A stretch of DNA of 13,757 nt from Anaeromyxobacter_A sp035636195 (GCA_035636195.1 DASPZP010000070.1:1-13757); one strand, 5' to 3'. Shown: positions 1 to 8,233, counted from the stretch's first letter. Translations and numbers: made by a program. The notes: generated by a model from the letters alone, not told the origin.

Positions 1-1168
1 GTCGCGCTGGTGGGCCGGAGCGGCAAGTACCACCGCCCGCGCGGCGCCTTCTGCCTCGCCGGCTCGTGTCACACCTGCCTGGCGCGCGTGGACGGCCTGC
101 CCAACCAGCGCACCTGCCGCGTCCCCTGCCGGCCTGGCCTCTCGGTGGAGAGCCAGAACGCCTATCCCACCGCGCGCCGCGACCTGCTCGCGGGGCTCGA
201 CCTCGTCTATGCGGCTGGCCTGGACCACCATCACCTGATGACCTGGAGCGACCTCGCCAACCGCGCCACGGTCGCCTTCTCGCGCCGGCTGGCAGGTTCC
301 GGTACGCCCGCCGACGGCCCACCCCCGCCTCCTGCGCCGGCGCCGGCGGAGCGGTTCGACGCGCTCGTGGTCGGGGCCGGCCCAGCCGGGCTGGGCGCGG
401 CCGAGGCGCTCGCCGCGGCGGGTGAACGGGTCCTCCTCGCGGAGAGCGATGCCTTCCCCGGCGGGCGGCTGCGCTGCGCCCTCGGCCTGCCCGGCGATCC
501 GCCGCTGTCCTGGACTGCCGAGGTCGCGCGCGCCGTCGCGGCGGAGGGGGGTGAGCTCGCCTGCGGGCTCACCGCGCTCGGTGTGTGGCGGGACGGCGGG
601 AGCCCGCTCGTCGCGCTGCGCGTGGACGGCGAGCCGGCGCGCCTGCGGCTCGTCCGCGCCCTCCGCCTCGTCATCGCGAGCGGGACCTCGGCCTCGCCCC
701 CCTGCTTCGAGCGCAACGATCTGCCGGGCATCCTCGCTGCGCGCGGCCTCCTCCGCGCCCTAGCCGAGGACGGGCTCGTGCCGGGTGGGCGCGCGCTCGT
801 CGCCGGCCCCGGGGGCGAGGCGGAGGCGGCTGCCGCGCGGCTGGCGGCGGCCGGCGTGGAGGTGCACCGCGCGGACGAGGTGACGGCCGCGCACGGTGGG
901 CAGCGGGTGGGCGCGGCTTCGCTCGCCGGCGGCAGGCGCCTCGAGTGCGACACGATCGTCTTCGCCGGGGGGCGGGTCCCGGCCTCGGAGCTGGCGCGCC
1001 AGGCCGGCGCGGCCGTCGAGCTCGATGCGGCGAGCGGTGGGTGGCGCGTCCGCGTGGACCGCGACGGACGGACGAGCGTGCTCGGGCTCCTCGCCGCCGG
1101 AGAGGTGACGGGCGGCATGAGCGCGGCCGAGGCTGCCACCATGGGGCAGCGGACGGGAGCGGCGGCCC

Positions 1169-1182
<14 letters not shown>
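1..1182 (+). CDS. Flavoprotein subunit of an amino acid/amine oxidase complex with N-terminal [2Fe-2S] ferredoxin domain (5' partial)
   Basis: The reading frame is open from base 1, so the N-terminus lies outside the window; 393 codons are visible. Visible residues 17-39 hold a plant-type ferredoxin cluster motif, C18-x4-C23-x2-C26 with a fourth Cys at 39. After a Pro/Ala-rich linker, residues 118-150 form a Rossmann FAD motif (VVGAGPAG, then an acidic residue at the end of strand 2), and the C-terminus has the flavoprotein GEVTGG motif. This order matches the front part of sarcosine oxidase alpha, or a fusion of HcnA-like and HcnB-like subunits. The BFD-type [2Fe-2S] domain and the aminomethyltransferase domain that follow in sarcosine oxidase alpha are absent; a BFD domain instead starts the next gene, which overlaps by 14 bp. 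Role (inferred): accept electrons from the DAO subunit through FAD and Fe-S clusters. The substrate cannot be read from sequence; opine, sarcosine, hydroxyproline or glycine oxidation are all possible. Confidence 0.85.
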
Positions 1183-2671
<1,489 letters not shown>

Positions 2672-2705
2672 CCGGCGACGCGCCCCGCACCCTGGTCGAA
2701 TGCGG

Positions 2706-2711
2706 TAAGTT
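2706..2711 (+). promoter_or_regulatory. Possible -10 box (TAAGTT) for a leaderless proC transcript
   Basis: TAAGTT keeps the core T1, A2 and T6 of the sigma70 -10 hexamer and ends 7 nt before the proC ATG at 2719. No convincing Shine-Dalgarno precedes that ATG and no -35 is evident. Weak alone; it is listed because two other genes here show the same arrangement more clearly. Confidence 0.3.
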
Positions 2712-2718
2712 CCCGGGC

Positions 2719-3552
2719 ATGGCACTCGGAAAGAACATCGCGTTCCTCGGCGCGGGCAACATGGCCGAGGCGCTCGTGAAGGGGCTCCTGCGCGCCGGCG
2801 TGGCCGAACCGCGCGAGATCGTCTGCAGCGACCGCAACGAGGCGCGCGGACCGGAGCTGATCCAGCGCTACGGCGTGCGCTTCACCCGTTCGAACCGCGA
2901 GGCGGTCGAGCAGTGCGAGGTGGTGGTGCTGTCGGTGAAGCCGCAGGTGATGAACAAGCTCCTCGCCGAGATCGCCCCTGCCCTGAACGACCAGAAGCTC
3001 GTCGTCTCCATCGCTGCCGGCGTCCCCATCGCGGCCATCGAGCGCAAGCTCGGACGAGGGGTGCGCATCATCAGGACGATGCCCAATACCCCGGCGCTGG
3101 TCGGCGCGGGCGCAACCGCGCTCGCAGCGGGCGAGCACGCCACCGACGACGACCTGCGCCAGGCGCGCGCGCTCTTCGACGCCATCGGCAAGACGGTCGT
3201 CGTGGACGAGCCGCTCCTCGACGCCGTCACCGGCCTCTCCGGCAGCGGCCCGGCTTACATCTTCCTCGTCATCGAGGCGCTCAGCGACGCCGGCGTGAAG
3301 GTGGGCCTCCCGCGCGCCACCGCCCAGGAGCTGGCGGCGCAGACGGTGCTCGGGTCCGCGAAGCTCCTCATCGAGACCGGCGAGCACCCGGGGCGCCTGA
3401 AGGACCAGGTGACGAGCCCCGGTGGCACCGCCATCGCCGGGCTGCACACGCTCGAGGCCGGAGGGCTGCGCACGACGCTCATGAACGCCGTCGAGGCGGC
3501 GACGCGCAGGTCGAAGGAGCTGGGCGCTCAGTTCCTGGAGAAGGACGACTGA
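2719..3552 (+). CDS. proC: Pyrroline-5-carboxylate reductase
   Basis: A 277-residue protein of typical length for the family. It catalyses NAD(P)H-dependent reduction of 1-pyrroline-5-carboxylate to proline, the last step of proline synthesis, in the cytosol. An N-terminal Rossmann fold is shown by GAGNMA at 11-16 and the SVKP motif at 72-75. RTMPNTP at 119-125 is a family landmark. The C-terminal dimerisation/active-site domain carries the P5CR signature SGSGPAYIFLVIEAL at 174-188, and SPGGTA at 233-238. The ATG at 2719 begins exactly at the conserved N-terminus (KNIAFLGAGNM). It lies 47 nt after the oxidase gene in the same direction, so the two may be co-transcribed, although a -10-like box just before the start may give proC its own transcript. 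The stop lies 3 nt from the converging stop of the next gene. Confidence 0.97.
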   Translation: MALGKNIAFLGAGNMAEALVKGLLRAGVAEPREIVCSDRNEARGPELIQRYGVRFTRSNREAVEQCEVVVLSVKPQVMNKLLAEIAPALNDQKLVVSIAAGVPIAAIERKLGRGVRIIRTMPNTPALVGAGATALAAGEHATDDDLRQARALFDAIGKTVVVDEPLLDAVTGLSGSGPAYIFLVIEALSDAGVKVGLPRATAQELAAQTVLGSAKLLIETGEHPGRLKDQVTSPGGTAIAGLHTLEAGGLRTTLMNAVEAATRRSKELGAQFLEKDD

Positions 3553-3555
3553 GGG

Positions 3556-4353
3556 CTAGCGTCGCCGGCGCACGGCGAGGCGAACGCCGCCGTAGACAGC
3601 GGCGACCACCAGCGCACCGGCGGTGGCCACCGCCACACGTCCGAGAGGCGTGAGCGTCCGCCATACCCAGGCCACCTCGGCCGCGGCGTAGACGAGCGGC
3701 GTCTCGCGCCGGAGGTCGTCCATCGCGCCCGGCCCGGCCGCGCGCACGACGTCCTCGACGCGCGCCAGGCCCCGCGCGAGCGGCACCACCCGCCGCTCCC
3801 GCCCGGAGGGAGGGCCGGGATTGCCGTGCACGATCGCGTGGAGCGCTGGCCGGAGCACGCGCTCGTCGTTCGACCAGAGCGTGCGGAACGCCACGTTGCC
3901 GTCCGGGTCCATGAGGTGGGCGGCGTTCGAGCTCGCCCCGAGCGCGCGGTGGAAGCTGCCGTCGAGGTCGTCCACCGCCACCATCCAGGGGATGCCATCG
4001 CGGGCGCGCAGCAGGCGCGCGTTCTGCAACTTCTCTTCGAAGCTGGCTGGCTGCGGGATCTTCTCGCCCGGATGGGCCTCCCGGACATAGACCGTCACGA
4101 AGGCCGCGCGATCCCCGAACTCCTGGTGGAGCGGCTTCAGCACTGCGTTGGCGCTGGCCGTCATGGGGTCGGTCAGGGACCCGAACATGAGGAGCACCGG
4201 ACGCCGGCCCTGGAAATCAGACTTCTTGACCCGGCCGCCGCTGGTGGTCGGAAGGTCGAACTCGGGCACCTGCCATCCGGCCTCCCTCCGCGCGCCGAGC
4301 TGCAGGTCATCGGTGAGCTGCTGCCGCCGGAAATGGTCGAAGCGATAAGTCAC
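3556..4353 (-). CDS. Deiodinase-like thioredoxin-fold protein with C-terminal membrane anchor; Sec/Cys position is Asp
   Basis: The GTG at 4353 is chosen as start because GGAGG lies 5 nt upstream; this gives 265 residues. The in-frame extension further upstream is Arg/Pro-rich and looks non-coding. Residues 27-180 resemble the iodothyronine-deiodinase branch of the thioredoxin fold: a hydrophobic strand leading to FGSLTDP (57-63), then VTVYVREAHPGE (86-97), which matches the deiodinase FGSCTUP and Y-I-EAH blocks. The redox-active Sec/Cys is Asp62, and the preceding Cys is Leu60. No Cys is present anywhere in the protein, so thiol redox chemistry is unlikely. Residues 236-259 are a hydrophobic helix followed by a VRRRR tail, predicting a tail-anchored protein whose main domain faces the cytosol, since no signal peptide is seen. 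Function unknown: possibly a scaffold or ligand-binding relic of the redox fold. Family assignment is moderately sure. Confidence 0.72.
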   Translation of the reverse strand: MTYRFDHFRRQQLTDDLQLGARREAGWQVPEFDLPTTSGGRVKKSDFQGRRPVLLMFGSLTDPMTASANAVLKPLHQEFGDRAAFVTVYVREAHPGEKIPQPASFEEKLQNARLLRARDGIPWMVAVDDLDGSFHRALGASSNAAHLMDPDGNVAFRTLWSNDERVLRPALHAIVHGNPGPPSGRERRVVPLARGLARVEDVVRAAGPGAMDDLRRETPLVYAAAEVAWVWRTLTPLGRVAVATAGALVVAAVYGGVRLAVRRRR

Positions 4354-4489
4354 GGTCGCCTCCCGAGGAGCGCGTCGACAAACATGGGCATGGCGGCGGC
4401 CGGGCGCTCGCGCGAGGCGGGGCTCCTCTCGCGCAGCCGTCCGGCCAGGCCCTCGGGGAGTGGGCGAAGCGAGCACCCGGACCGGCCCT

Positions 4490-4495
4490 TACAAT
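4490..4495 (+). promoter_or_regulatory. -10 box (TACAAT) positioned for a leaderless ferredoxin transcript
   Basis: TACAAT matches the sigma70 -10 consensus at 5 of 6 positions and ends 6 nt before the ATG at 4502. Transcription would start at or next to that codon. No Shine-Dalgarno lies in the 12 nt upstream of the ATG, which fits. No good -35 is found at 16-18 nt spacing. Confidence 0.5.
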
Positions 4496-4501
4496 GTGCG
4501 A

Positions 4502-4843
4502 ATGGCCCGCTTCCGTCGGCACGTCTTCGTCTGCGAGAACCGCCGGCCACCCGACGATCCGCGCGGGAGCTGTGGCTGCAAGGGGAGCGAGGCGATCCGG
4601 GCAGCGCTCAAGGCCGAGCTGAAGCGGCGCGGCCTCAAGGGCAGCGTGCGCGCCAATGCCGCAGGATGCCTCGACGCCTGTGCGTACGGTCCGTCGGTGG
4701 TCGTCTACCCGGAGGGCGTCTGGTACGGTCACGTCCGGGTGGAGGACGTGCCGGAGATCGTGGAGCGCCACCTGATCGGCGGCGAGCCGGTGGAGCGGCT
4801 CCTCGTGCCCGAGCTCAACGGGAAGCCAGACCGCCTCAGTTGA
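4502..4843 (+). CDS. Thioredoxin-like [2Fe-2S] ferredoxin
   Basis: A 113-residue cytosolic protein of the Clostridium pasteurianum/Azotobacter Shethna-I thioredoxin-like [2Fe-2S] ferredoxin family (COG3411 type). The whole chain is the domain. It opens with HVFVCENRR (cluster Cys 11), continues to RGSCGCKG (Cys 24 or 26), then GCLDAC (Cys 56 and 60), and ends with the diagnostic VVVYPEGVWYGHV and HLIGGEPVERLL. It carries low-potential electrons between redox enzymes; the partner is not evident, and the Fe-S oxidase genes at 1-2671 are too far and separated by a divergent gene to assume a link. The ATG at 4502 is preferred over a GTG at 4460 because it begins right at the family N-terminus and lies 6 nt after a -10 box. 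Its last 8 bp overlap the end of the converging SirB1-family gene. Confidence 0.93.
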   Translation: MARFRRHVFVCENRRPPDDPRGSCGCKGSEAIRAALKAELKRRGLKGSVRANAAGCLDACAYGPSVVVYPEGVWYGHVRVEDVPEIVERHLIGGEPVERLLVPELNGKPDRLS

Positions 4844-5675
4844 GGAAGCTGGCGCGGCCGCGCAGCTGCCTGCACAGCTCGCTCACTTCCTCGACGTCCT
4901 CGGCCGAGGGCGCCGCGGTGATGTAGGCCCCCAGATCCGCCAGCGCTGCCGTCGTCCCACCCAGCCGCGCCTCGATGAGGCCGCGGTCGCGCCGCTCCGC
5001 CGGGTCCTCCGGCGCGAGCAGCACGAGTCGGTCGGTCACCCACAGCGCGCGCACGTCGTCGCCCGCCTCGACATAGATCTTTTTGAGGTTATGGAGCATC
5101 CGCCCCAGGATGTGCCGCACCGAGACGGCCTCCAGGTGGCGCGGGTCGAGCGCGCGGCCCTGCATCCGGGCCTGGAAGCGGGCGGCGCACTCGTCCGACG
5201 AGAGGATCTCGCCGCCGTGGTAGGGATCGACGAACACCTCGCGCGCGCCCGCCACGTACTTCACCAGGAAATGGCCAGGAAACCCCACCCCCTGCACCGG
5301 CAGCCCGACGCGGGACGCGACCTCGATGAAGACGATGCTGAGCGTGATGGGAACGCCCAGCCCGCGCTCCATCACCTCGTTCAGGAAGGAGTTGCGCGGA
5401 TCGTAGTACGCGTCGACGTTGCCGCGGAACTTGTCCTCGTCGAAGAGGACCTCCTTGAGGAGGCGCAGCGTGGCGGCAGCGTCGCGCCGCGCGCCGAGGC
5501 GCCCCTCGACCTCGCGCCCGAGCCCGTCGAGCTGCGCCAGGTAGTGGCCGGTGTCGAGTCCGGGGTACTCCTCCTCGGCGATGGCGAGCGCGGCCTCGGC
5601 CAGCGGCACCGACGGACGTGCGATGAGCGCGGCGAAGCGCCGGCGCGCTGGGCTCTCGCCGAGAGGGGGGCTCAC
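4836..5675 (-). CDS. SirB1-family transglutaminase-like/TPR protein
   Basis: A 279-residue protein with a Transglut_core2 domain (SirB1 family) at about residues 35-195. The family signature is clear: YYDPRNSFLNEVMERG (90-105), GVPITLSIVFIEVASRVGLPVQ, GFPGHFLVKY with His135, and VFVDPYHGG with Asp150. His and Asp match two of the transglutaminase triad, while the nucleophile position in the ITLS segment is not Cys, as in other SirB1 proteins, so enzymatic activity is uncertain. Residues 200-279 look like TPR-type helices (LVLLAPEDPAERRDRGLIEARLG). SirB1 homologues are widespread and poorly characterised. The GTG at 5675 is the start; it lies 7 nt after a TATACT -10 box and has no good Shine-Dalgarno. 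The gene points away from the adjacent tRNA gene and ends 8 bp inside the converging ferredoxin gene. Confidence 0.87.
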   Translation of the reverse strand: MSPPLGESPARRRFAALIARPSVPLAEAALAIAEEEYPGLDTGHYLAQLDGLGREVEGRLGARRDAAATLRLLKEVLFDEDKFRGNVDAYYDPRNSFLNEVMERGLGVPITLSIVFIEVASRVGLPVQGVGFPGHFLVKYVAGAREVFVDPYHGGEILSSDECAARFQARMQGRALDPRHLEAVSVRHILGRMLHNLKKIYVEAGDDVRALWVTDRLVLLAPEDPAERRDRGLIEARLGGTTAALADLGAYITAAPSAEDVEEVSELCRQLRGRASFLN

Positions 5676-5682
5676 GACCCCG

Positions 5683-5688
5683 AGTATA
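5683..5688 (-). promoter_or_regulatory. -10 box (TATACT) positioned for a leaderless SirB1-family transcript
   Basis: Read on the minus strand, TATACT (5688 to 5683) matches TATAAT at 5 of 6 positions and ends 7 nt before the GTG at 5675, so a transcript would begin at or within a base of the start codon. No -35 resembling TTGACA is seen at normal spacing. The upstream context lacks a Shine-Dalgarno. Confidence 0.5.
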
Positions 5689-5759
5689 GCCGCCTCGGCC
5701 GCTGGGCTCTCCCCCTGCTTCCGTTCATGGACGACACGTGGTCGGGGCCCGGCAAACGG

Positions 5760-5788
5760 TTGACACCGCGGGGGCCCGTCCGTAGGAT
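5760..5788 (+). promoter_or_regulatory. Sigma70-type promoter of tRNA-Asn
   Basis: A perfect -35 TTGACA (5760-5765) is followed after exactly 17 nt by TAGGAT (5783-5788). The predicted start near 5795 leaves about a 9-nt leader before the mature tRNA at 5804. The G/C-rich stretch after the -10 box is common in stable-RNA promoters. Confidence 0.8.
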
Positions 5789-5803
5789 TCGCGGCCCGGT
5801 CAT

Positions 5804-5879
5804 TCCCCAGTAGCTCAGTTGGCAGAGCAGATGACTGTTAATCATCGGGTCGCATGTTCGAGTCATGCCTGGGGAGCCA
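5804..5879 (+). tRNA. trnN: tRNA-Asn (anticodon GTT)
   Basis: A 76-nt cloverleaf with encoded CCA. The acceptor arm TCCCCAG (5804-5810) pairs with CTGGGGA (5869-5875), followed by discriminator G and CCA (5877-5879). The D stem is GCTC/GAGC with an AGTTGGCA loop. The anticodon stem GATGA/TCATC encloses CTGTTAA with anticodon GTT at 5837-5839. The T arm is GCATG/CATGC around TTCGAGT. It stands alone between its own promoter and terminator, so it is a monocistronic tRNA gene. No integrated element follows it. Confidence 0.98.
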
Positions 5880-5885
5880 GTCTTC

Positions 5886-5920
5886 GAGGAGGTCCGCAAC
5901 GCGGGCCTCCTCTTTTTTTT
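5886..5920 (+). terminator. Intrinsic terminator of tRNA-Asn
   Basis: A 12-bp stem GAGGAGGTCCGC/GCGGGCCTCCTC (5886-5897 with 5901-5912, one G-T pair) closes an AAC loop and is followed by eight T (5913-5920). It starts 7 nt after the tRNA CCA end. There is no T-run on the other strand, so it works only in the + direction. Confidence 0.95.
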
Positions 5921-6035
5921 GGGACCGCGTCAGCTTTTTTTTACCGACCGTCAGCGGCCAGGCGAGCGAGCCGGCCGGTGGCGGTCGCGAGCGACCCGCC
6001 CCCCTCTGGCTCGTGCGGACGAGCGCAGGGACAGC

Positions 6036-6401
6036 ATGTTGTCGGCCATGGCTCATCGCAAGGTACTGGTCGTCGAGGACGACCACCTCATCAGGGAAGC
6101 CATCGCCGAGGCCCTCGACCAGGAAGGTTTCGTGGTCGTGGAGGCGGCCAACGGACGGGAGGCGCTCGACAAGCTTCACCAGGGACGCACCTCGCTCGTC
6201 CTGCTCGACCTCATGATGCCCGTGATGGACGGGTGGCAGTTCCGAGAGGCGCAGCTTCAGGATCCTGAGATCTCGGACATCCCGGTGGTGGTCCTCTCGG
6301 CGGTGAGCGACGAGAAGGTCTCGGCCGAGCGTCACTTCTCGAAGCCGTGCGATCTCGACGAGCTCCTCGACACGGTGTGGGAATTCACCGGCGGTCCCTG
6401 A
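6036..6401 (+). CDS. Stand-alone response-regulator receiver domain (CheY-like)
   Basis: A 121-residue protein that is just one receiver domain, with no output domain. All phosphorylation residues are present: acidic pair D15/D16, phosphoacceptor D58 in the VLLDLMMP motif, S88 at the switch Thr/Ser position and K103 in SKP. It would relay a phosphoryl signal from a histidine kinase, but no kinase gene is in the window, so the partner is an orphan. The ATG at 6036 is chosen because AGGGA lies 4 nt upstream; an alternative in-frame ATG at 6048 would remove four residues ahead of the first strand. The gene is 156 nt after the tRNA and beyond its terminator, so it needs its own promoter; none is clear. 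It converges on the methyltransferase at 6434 with a 32-nt hairpin-containing gap. Confidence 0.93.
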   Translation: MLSAMAHRKVLVVEDDHLIREAIAEALDQEGFVVVEAANGREALDKLHQGRTSLVLLDLMMPVMDGWQFREAQLQDPEISDIPVVVLSAVSDEKVSAERHFSKPCDLDELLDTVWEFTGGP

Positions 6402-6411
6402 GAGGCTACAG

Positions 6412-6433
6412 GCGCGTCGCCTTCGCGATGCGC
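6412..6433. terminator. Hairpin between converging genes, possible bidirectional terminator
   Basis: GCGCGTCGC (6412-6420) pairs with GCGATGCGC (6425-6433), a 9-bp stem with one G-T pair and a CTTC loop. It fills most of the gap between the receiver-domain stop and the methyltransferase stop. There is no T-run on either side, so it would be a weak or factor-aided terminator. Confidence 0.45.
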
Positions 6434-7030
6434 TCAGAGCCTGGTCAGCGTGGCGATCCAGGCCTTCGCGCCGCCGGGATGGATGCGGCTCTGGAAGACA
6501 CCCGGGCGAATTCGCGTCAGCACGAACAGGCCGCGGAAGGCCGACTTGATGTCCCACTCCGAAACCCGGCGTGGGCCGGGGCCGGGCGGCTCCTCGTCGC
6601 TGAAGCAGAGGAGCTGGAGCTGTCCGCCCGAGCCGACCGCAGCCCCGACCGACTCGGCGTAGCTCCGGCGCTCGGGATCGGCGAAGACGTGGAAGAGGCC
6701 GCAGTCGAGGACCGTGTCGAACCGCTCGCGCAGCGAGCCCAGGTCGAGCGCGTCACAGGCGAGGAATGGCACCTCCAGGCCGCGCGCGGTGGCCTTCTCC
6801 CGGGCGCTTGTCAGGGCGGTCGGCGCGCTGTCGACGCCCGTGACGCGTATCCCGCGCCCGGCCAGGAAGAGCGCGTTCTCGCCCGTGCCGCAGCCGACGT
6901 CGAGCACGCTCCCCCGGAACGCGCCCTCCTCGGCCAGGCGGACCACCTCCGGCTGCGGCGCTCCGATGTCCCACGGCGGCGGCTCGCCCTGGTAGGCGGC
7001 CTCGAAGTCGCGGCGGACGGTGTCGGACAT
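6434..7030 (-). CDS. Class I SAM-dependent methyltransferase
   Basis: A 198-residue soluble methyltransferase. Motif I, VLDVGCGTGENALFLA, is at 42-57, followed by an acidic strand end (VTGVDSAP, 63-70), motif II/III around ACDALDLG, and FDTVLDCGLFHVF as the motif IV region. The N-terminal YQGEPPPWDIGAPQPEVVRL resembles the entry segment of the thiopurine/TehB-like methyltransferases, which modify small molecules such as oxyanions, thiols or drugs. The substrate is not determinable. The ATG at 7030 starts at the family N-terminus; GGGAGG lies about 12 nt upstream, rather far, inside a potential hairpin. The gene is 96 nt downstream of the O-methyltransferase on the same strand and may have its own promoter in that gap. 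Confidence 0.88.
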   Translation of the reverse strand: MSDTVRRDFEAAYQGEPPPWDIGAPQPEVVRLAEEGAFRGSVLDVGCGTGENALFLAGRGIRVTGVDSAPTALTSAREKATARGLEVPFLACDALDLGSLRERFDTVLDCGLFHVFADPERRSYAESVGAAVGSGGQLQLLCFSDEEPPGPGPRRVSEWDIKSAFRGLFVLTRIRPGVFQSRIHPGGAKAWIATLTRL

Positions 7031-7045
7031 GGTGGCGCGCCGCCT

Positions 7046-7060
7046 CCCTCGCGGCGAGGG
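7046..7060 (-). promoter_or_regulatory. Hairpin in the methyltransferase leader overlapping its ribosome-binding region
   Basis: CCCTCGC (7046-7052) and GCGAGGG (7054-7060) are inverted repeats, practically a 5-bp stem with a 5-nt loop. On the transcript strand the 3' arm ends in GAGGG, part of the GGGAGG that would serve as the ribosome-binding site. It might limit initiation, but such short palindromes are common at this G+C content. Confidence 0.3.
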
Positions 7061-7062
7061 GA

Positions 7063-7091
7063 ATCCTAGGCGCCTGTGGGCGGCGTGGCCA
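7063..7091 (-). promoter_or_regulatory. Candidate promoter for the class I methyltransferase
   Basis: On the minus strand TGGCCA (7091-7086, 4 of 6 to the -35 consensus) is followed after 17 nt by TAGGAT (7068-7063), the same -10 hexamer as the tRNA promoter. Transcription would start near 7056, leaving about 26 nt before the ATG. Confidence 0.45.
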
Positions 7092-7126
7092 CCGGTCCGT
7101 TCGCCGCCACCCCCGTCGCCCTGCTC

Positions 7127-8233
7127 CTAGCTGGCGATCCCCTCCACCAGGCTGGCGGTGCCGGCGAGCTGCAACGTGCGCCCCGGGCGAAAGCCCGCCC
7201 GCGCGAGGAGCGCCTGGTGCTCGGCCGCGCTGCGCTGCCGGCCTTCCTGACAGACCACCATCATCTGGACGTCGGCGAGCGCCGCAGGCAGCTCGGCGCA
7301 CTCCCGCTCGGCCAGGACCTCGGCCACCAACACCCGCGCTCCGGGAGGAGCGGCACGGCGGCAAGCGGCCAGGATGCGCAGGCAGGCGGCGTCGTCCCAG
7401 TCGTGCAGGACGTCGCGCAGCAGGTAGGCGTCGCAGCCCGCCGGGACCGACTCGAAGAAGCTTCCCCCGATGCAGGTGACGCGCTCCGCCACTCCGCGGC
7501 GGGCGAGCAGGTGCGGGGCGTCCGCCACCACCTGCGGCGCGTCGAACAGGACACCGCGCGCCTGCGGATGCCGCCGGAGGATCTCTGCCAGGACGGCTCC
7601 CCGCCCGCCGGCGACGTCGCAGATGCAATCCAGGGCGCCGAAGGGATAGCCGGTGGCGATGGCAGGCGCGTCCAGCTCGGCCAGGCTCCCCATGGCGTCC
7701 GCGAACGTGCGCTCCTCGTCAGGGTGGCGCGTGAACCAATCCCAGACGCTCATCCCGTGTACGCGCTCGAAGGCGTTCTTGCCGCTCTGGACCGTGCGGC
7801 CGGCATCCGCCCAGGCGGCCACGTTCGGCCCCGACCCAAGGTACTGGAGGAGGGAGCGCATCGACCCCGGCCCGTCCGCGCGCAGCGCGCGCGAGGCGCG
7901 GTTGTTCGCGAACCGGCCTCCCCGGAGCAAGGTGAAGACGCCTCCGGCCGCGAGCGCGCGAAGGGCGCGGAAGAGCGCGTCGGCATCCGCGCCAGTCTCG
8001 CGAGCCAGCGCGTCCGCCGTCAGCGGACCGGCCTCCAGGCGGTCGGCGATGCCCAGGCGCGCCGCGACGTGGAGGAGCTGGGTGCGGGCGAGGCCCATGC
8101 CCTGCTCGAACAGCACGAGCTGCGGCGGGACCGCTGCGTCGGCCAGCGCGAGGAGCCTGCGCCGCAGGGCGAGGGCTGCGCGGATCGCGAGTCGCGCTGG
8201 GGCCGTTCCGGCGCGAAGGGCGCGGTCGATCAT
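7127..8233 (-). CDS. SAM-dependent O-methyltransferase, family 2 (hydroxyneurosporene/CrtF-like fold)
   Basis: A 368-residue protein of the two-domain plant/polyketide/CrtF O-methyltransferase family. Residues 35-115 form the winged-helix dimerisation domain (LHVAARLGIADRL, then LTADALARETGADADALFRALRAL split by turns). Residues 195-360 are the SAM-binding Rossmann domain: CDVAGGRGAVLAEI with the glycine loop at 208-212, LFDAPQVV at 229-236, and the family signature LRDVLHDWDD with catalytic His277. The C-terminal GRQRSAAEHQALLARAGF is the usual end block. It methylates a hydroxyl of a small aromatic, polyketide or carotenoid-like substrate; no biosynthetic partner is next door, so substrate is unknown. 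The ATG at 8233 is preceded by GAGAGG at short spacing and a hairpin. The frame stays open far upstream, antisense to the next gene, but that part has no domain. Confidence 0.9.
   Translation of the reverse strand: MIDRALRAGTAPARLAIRAALALRRRLLALADAAVPPQLVLFEQGMGLARTQLLHVAARLGIADRLEAGPLTADALARETGADADALFRALRALAAGGVFTLLRGGRFANNRASRALRADGPGSMRSLLQYLGSGPNVAAWADAGRTVQSGKNAFERVHGMSVWDWFTRHPDEERTFADAMGSLAELDAPAIATGYPFGALDCICDVAGGRGAVLAEILRRHPQARGVLFDAPQVVADAPHLLARRGVAERVTCIGGSFFESVPAGCDAYLLRDVLHDWDDAACLRILAACRRAAPPGARVLVAEVLAERECAELPAALADVQMMVVCQEGRQRSAAEHQALLARAGFRPGRTLQLAGTASLVEGIAS

Noticed and set aside
4165..4185. Possible selenocysteine codon in the deiodinase-like gene
   Set aside because: The codon at the Sec position reads GAC (Asp), not TGA, so there is no recoding to invoke.
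5935..5942. Second run of eight T after the tRNA terminator
   Set aside because: No hairpin directly precedes it, so it is not called as a second terminator.
5865..6035. Upstream in-frame extension of the receiver-domain gene into the tRNA and its terminator
   Set aside because: It only reflects lack of stops; AGGGA and the ATG at 6036 fit the domain start.
5804..6035. tRNA gene as an integration site of a mobile element
   Set aside because: No repeat of the tRNA 3' end, no integrase and no phage-like gene follows; the next gene is an ordinary receiver domain.
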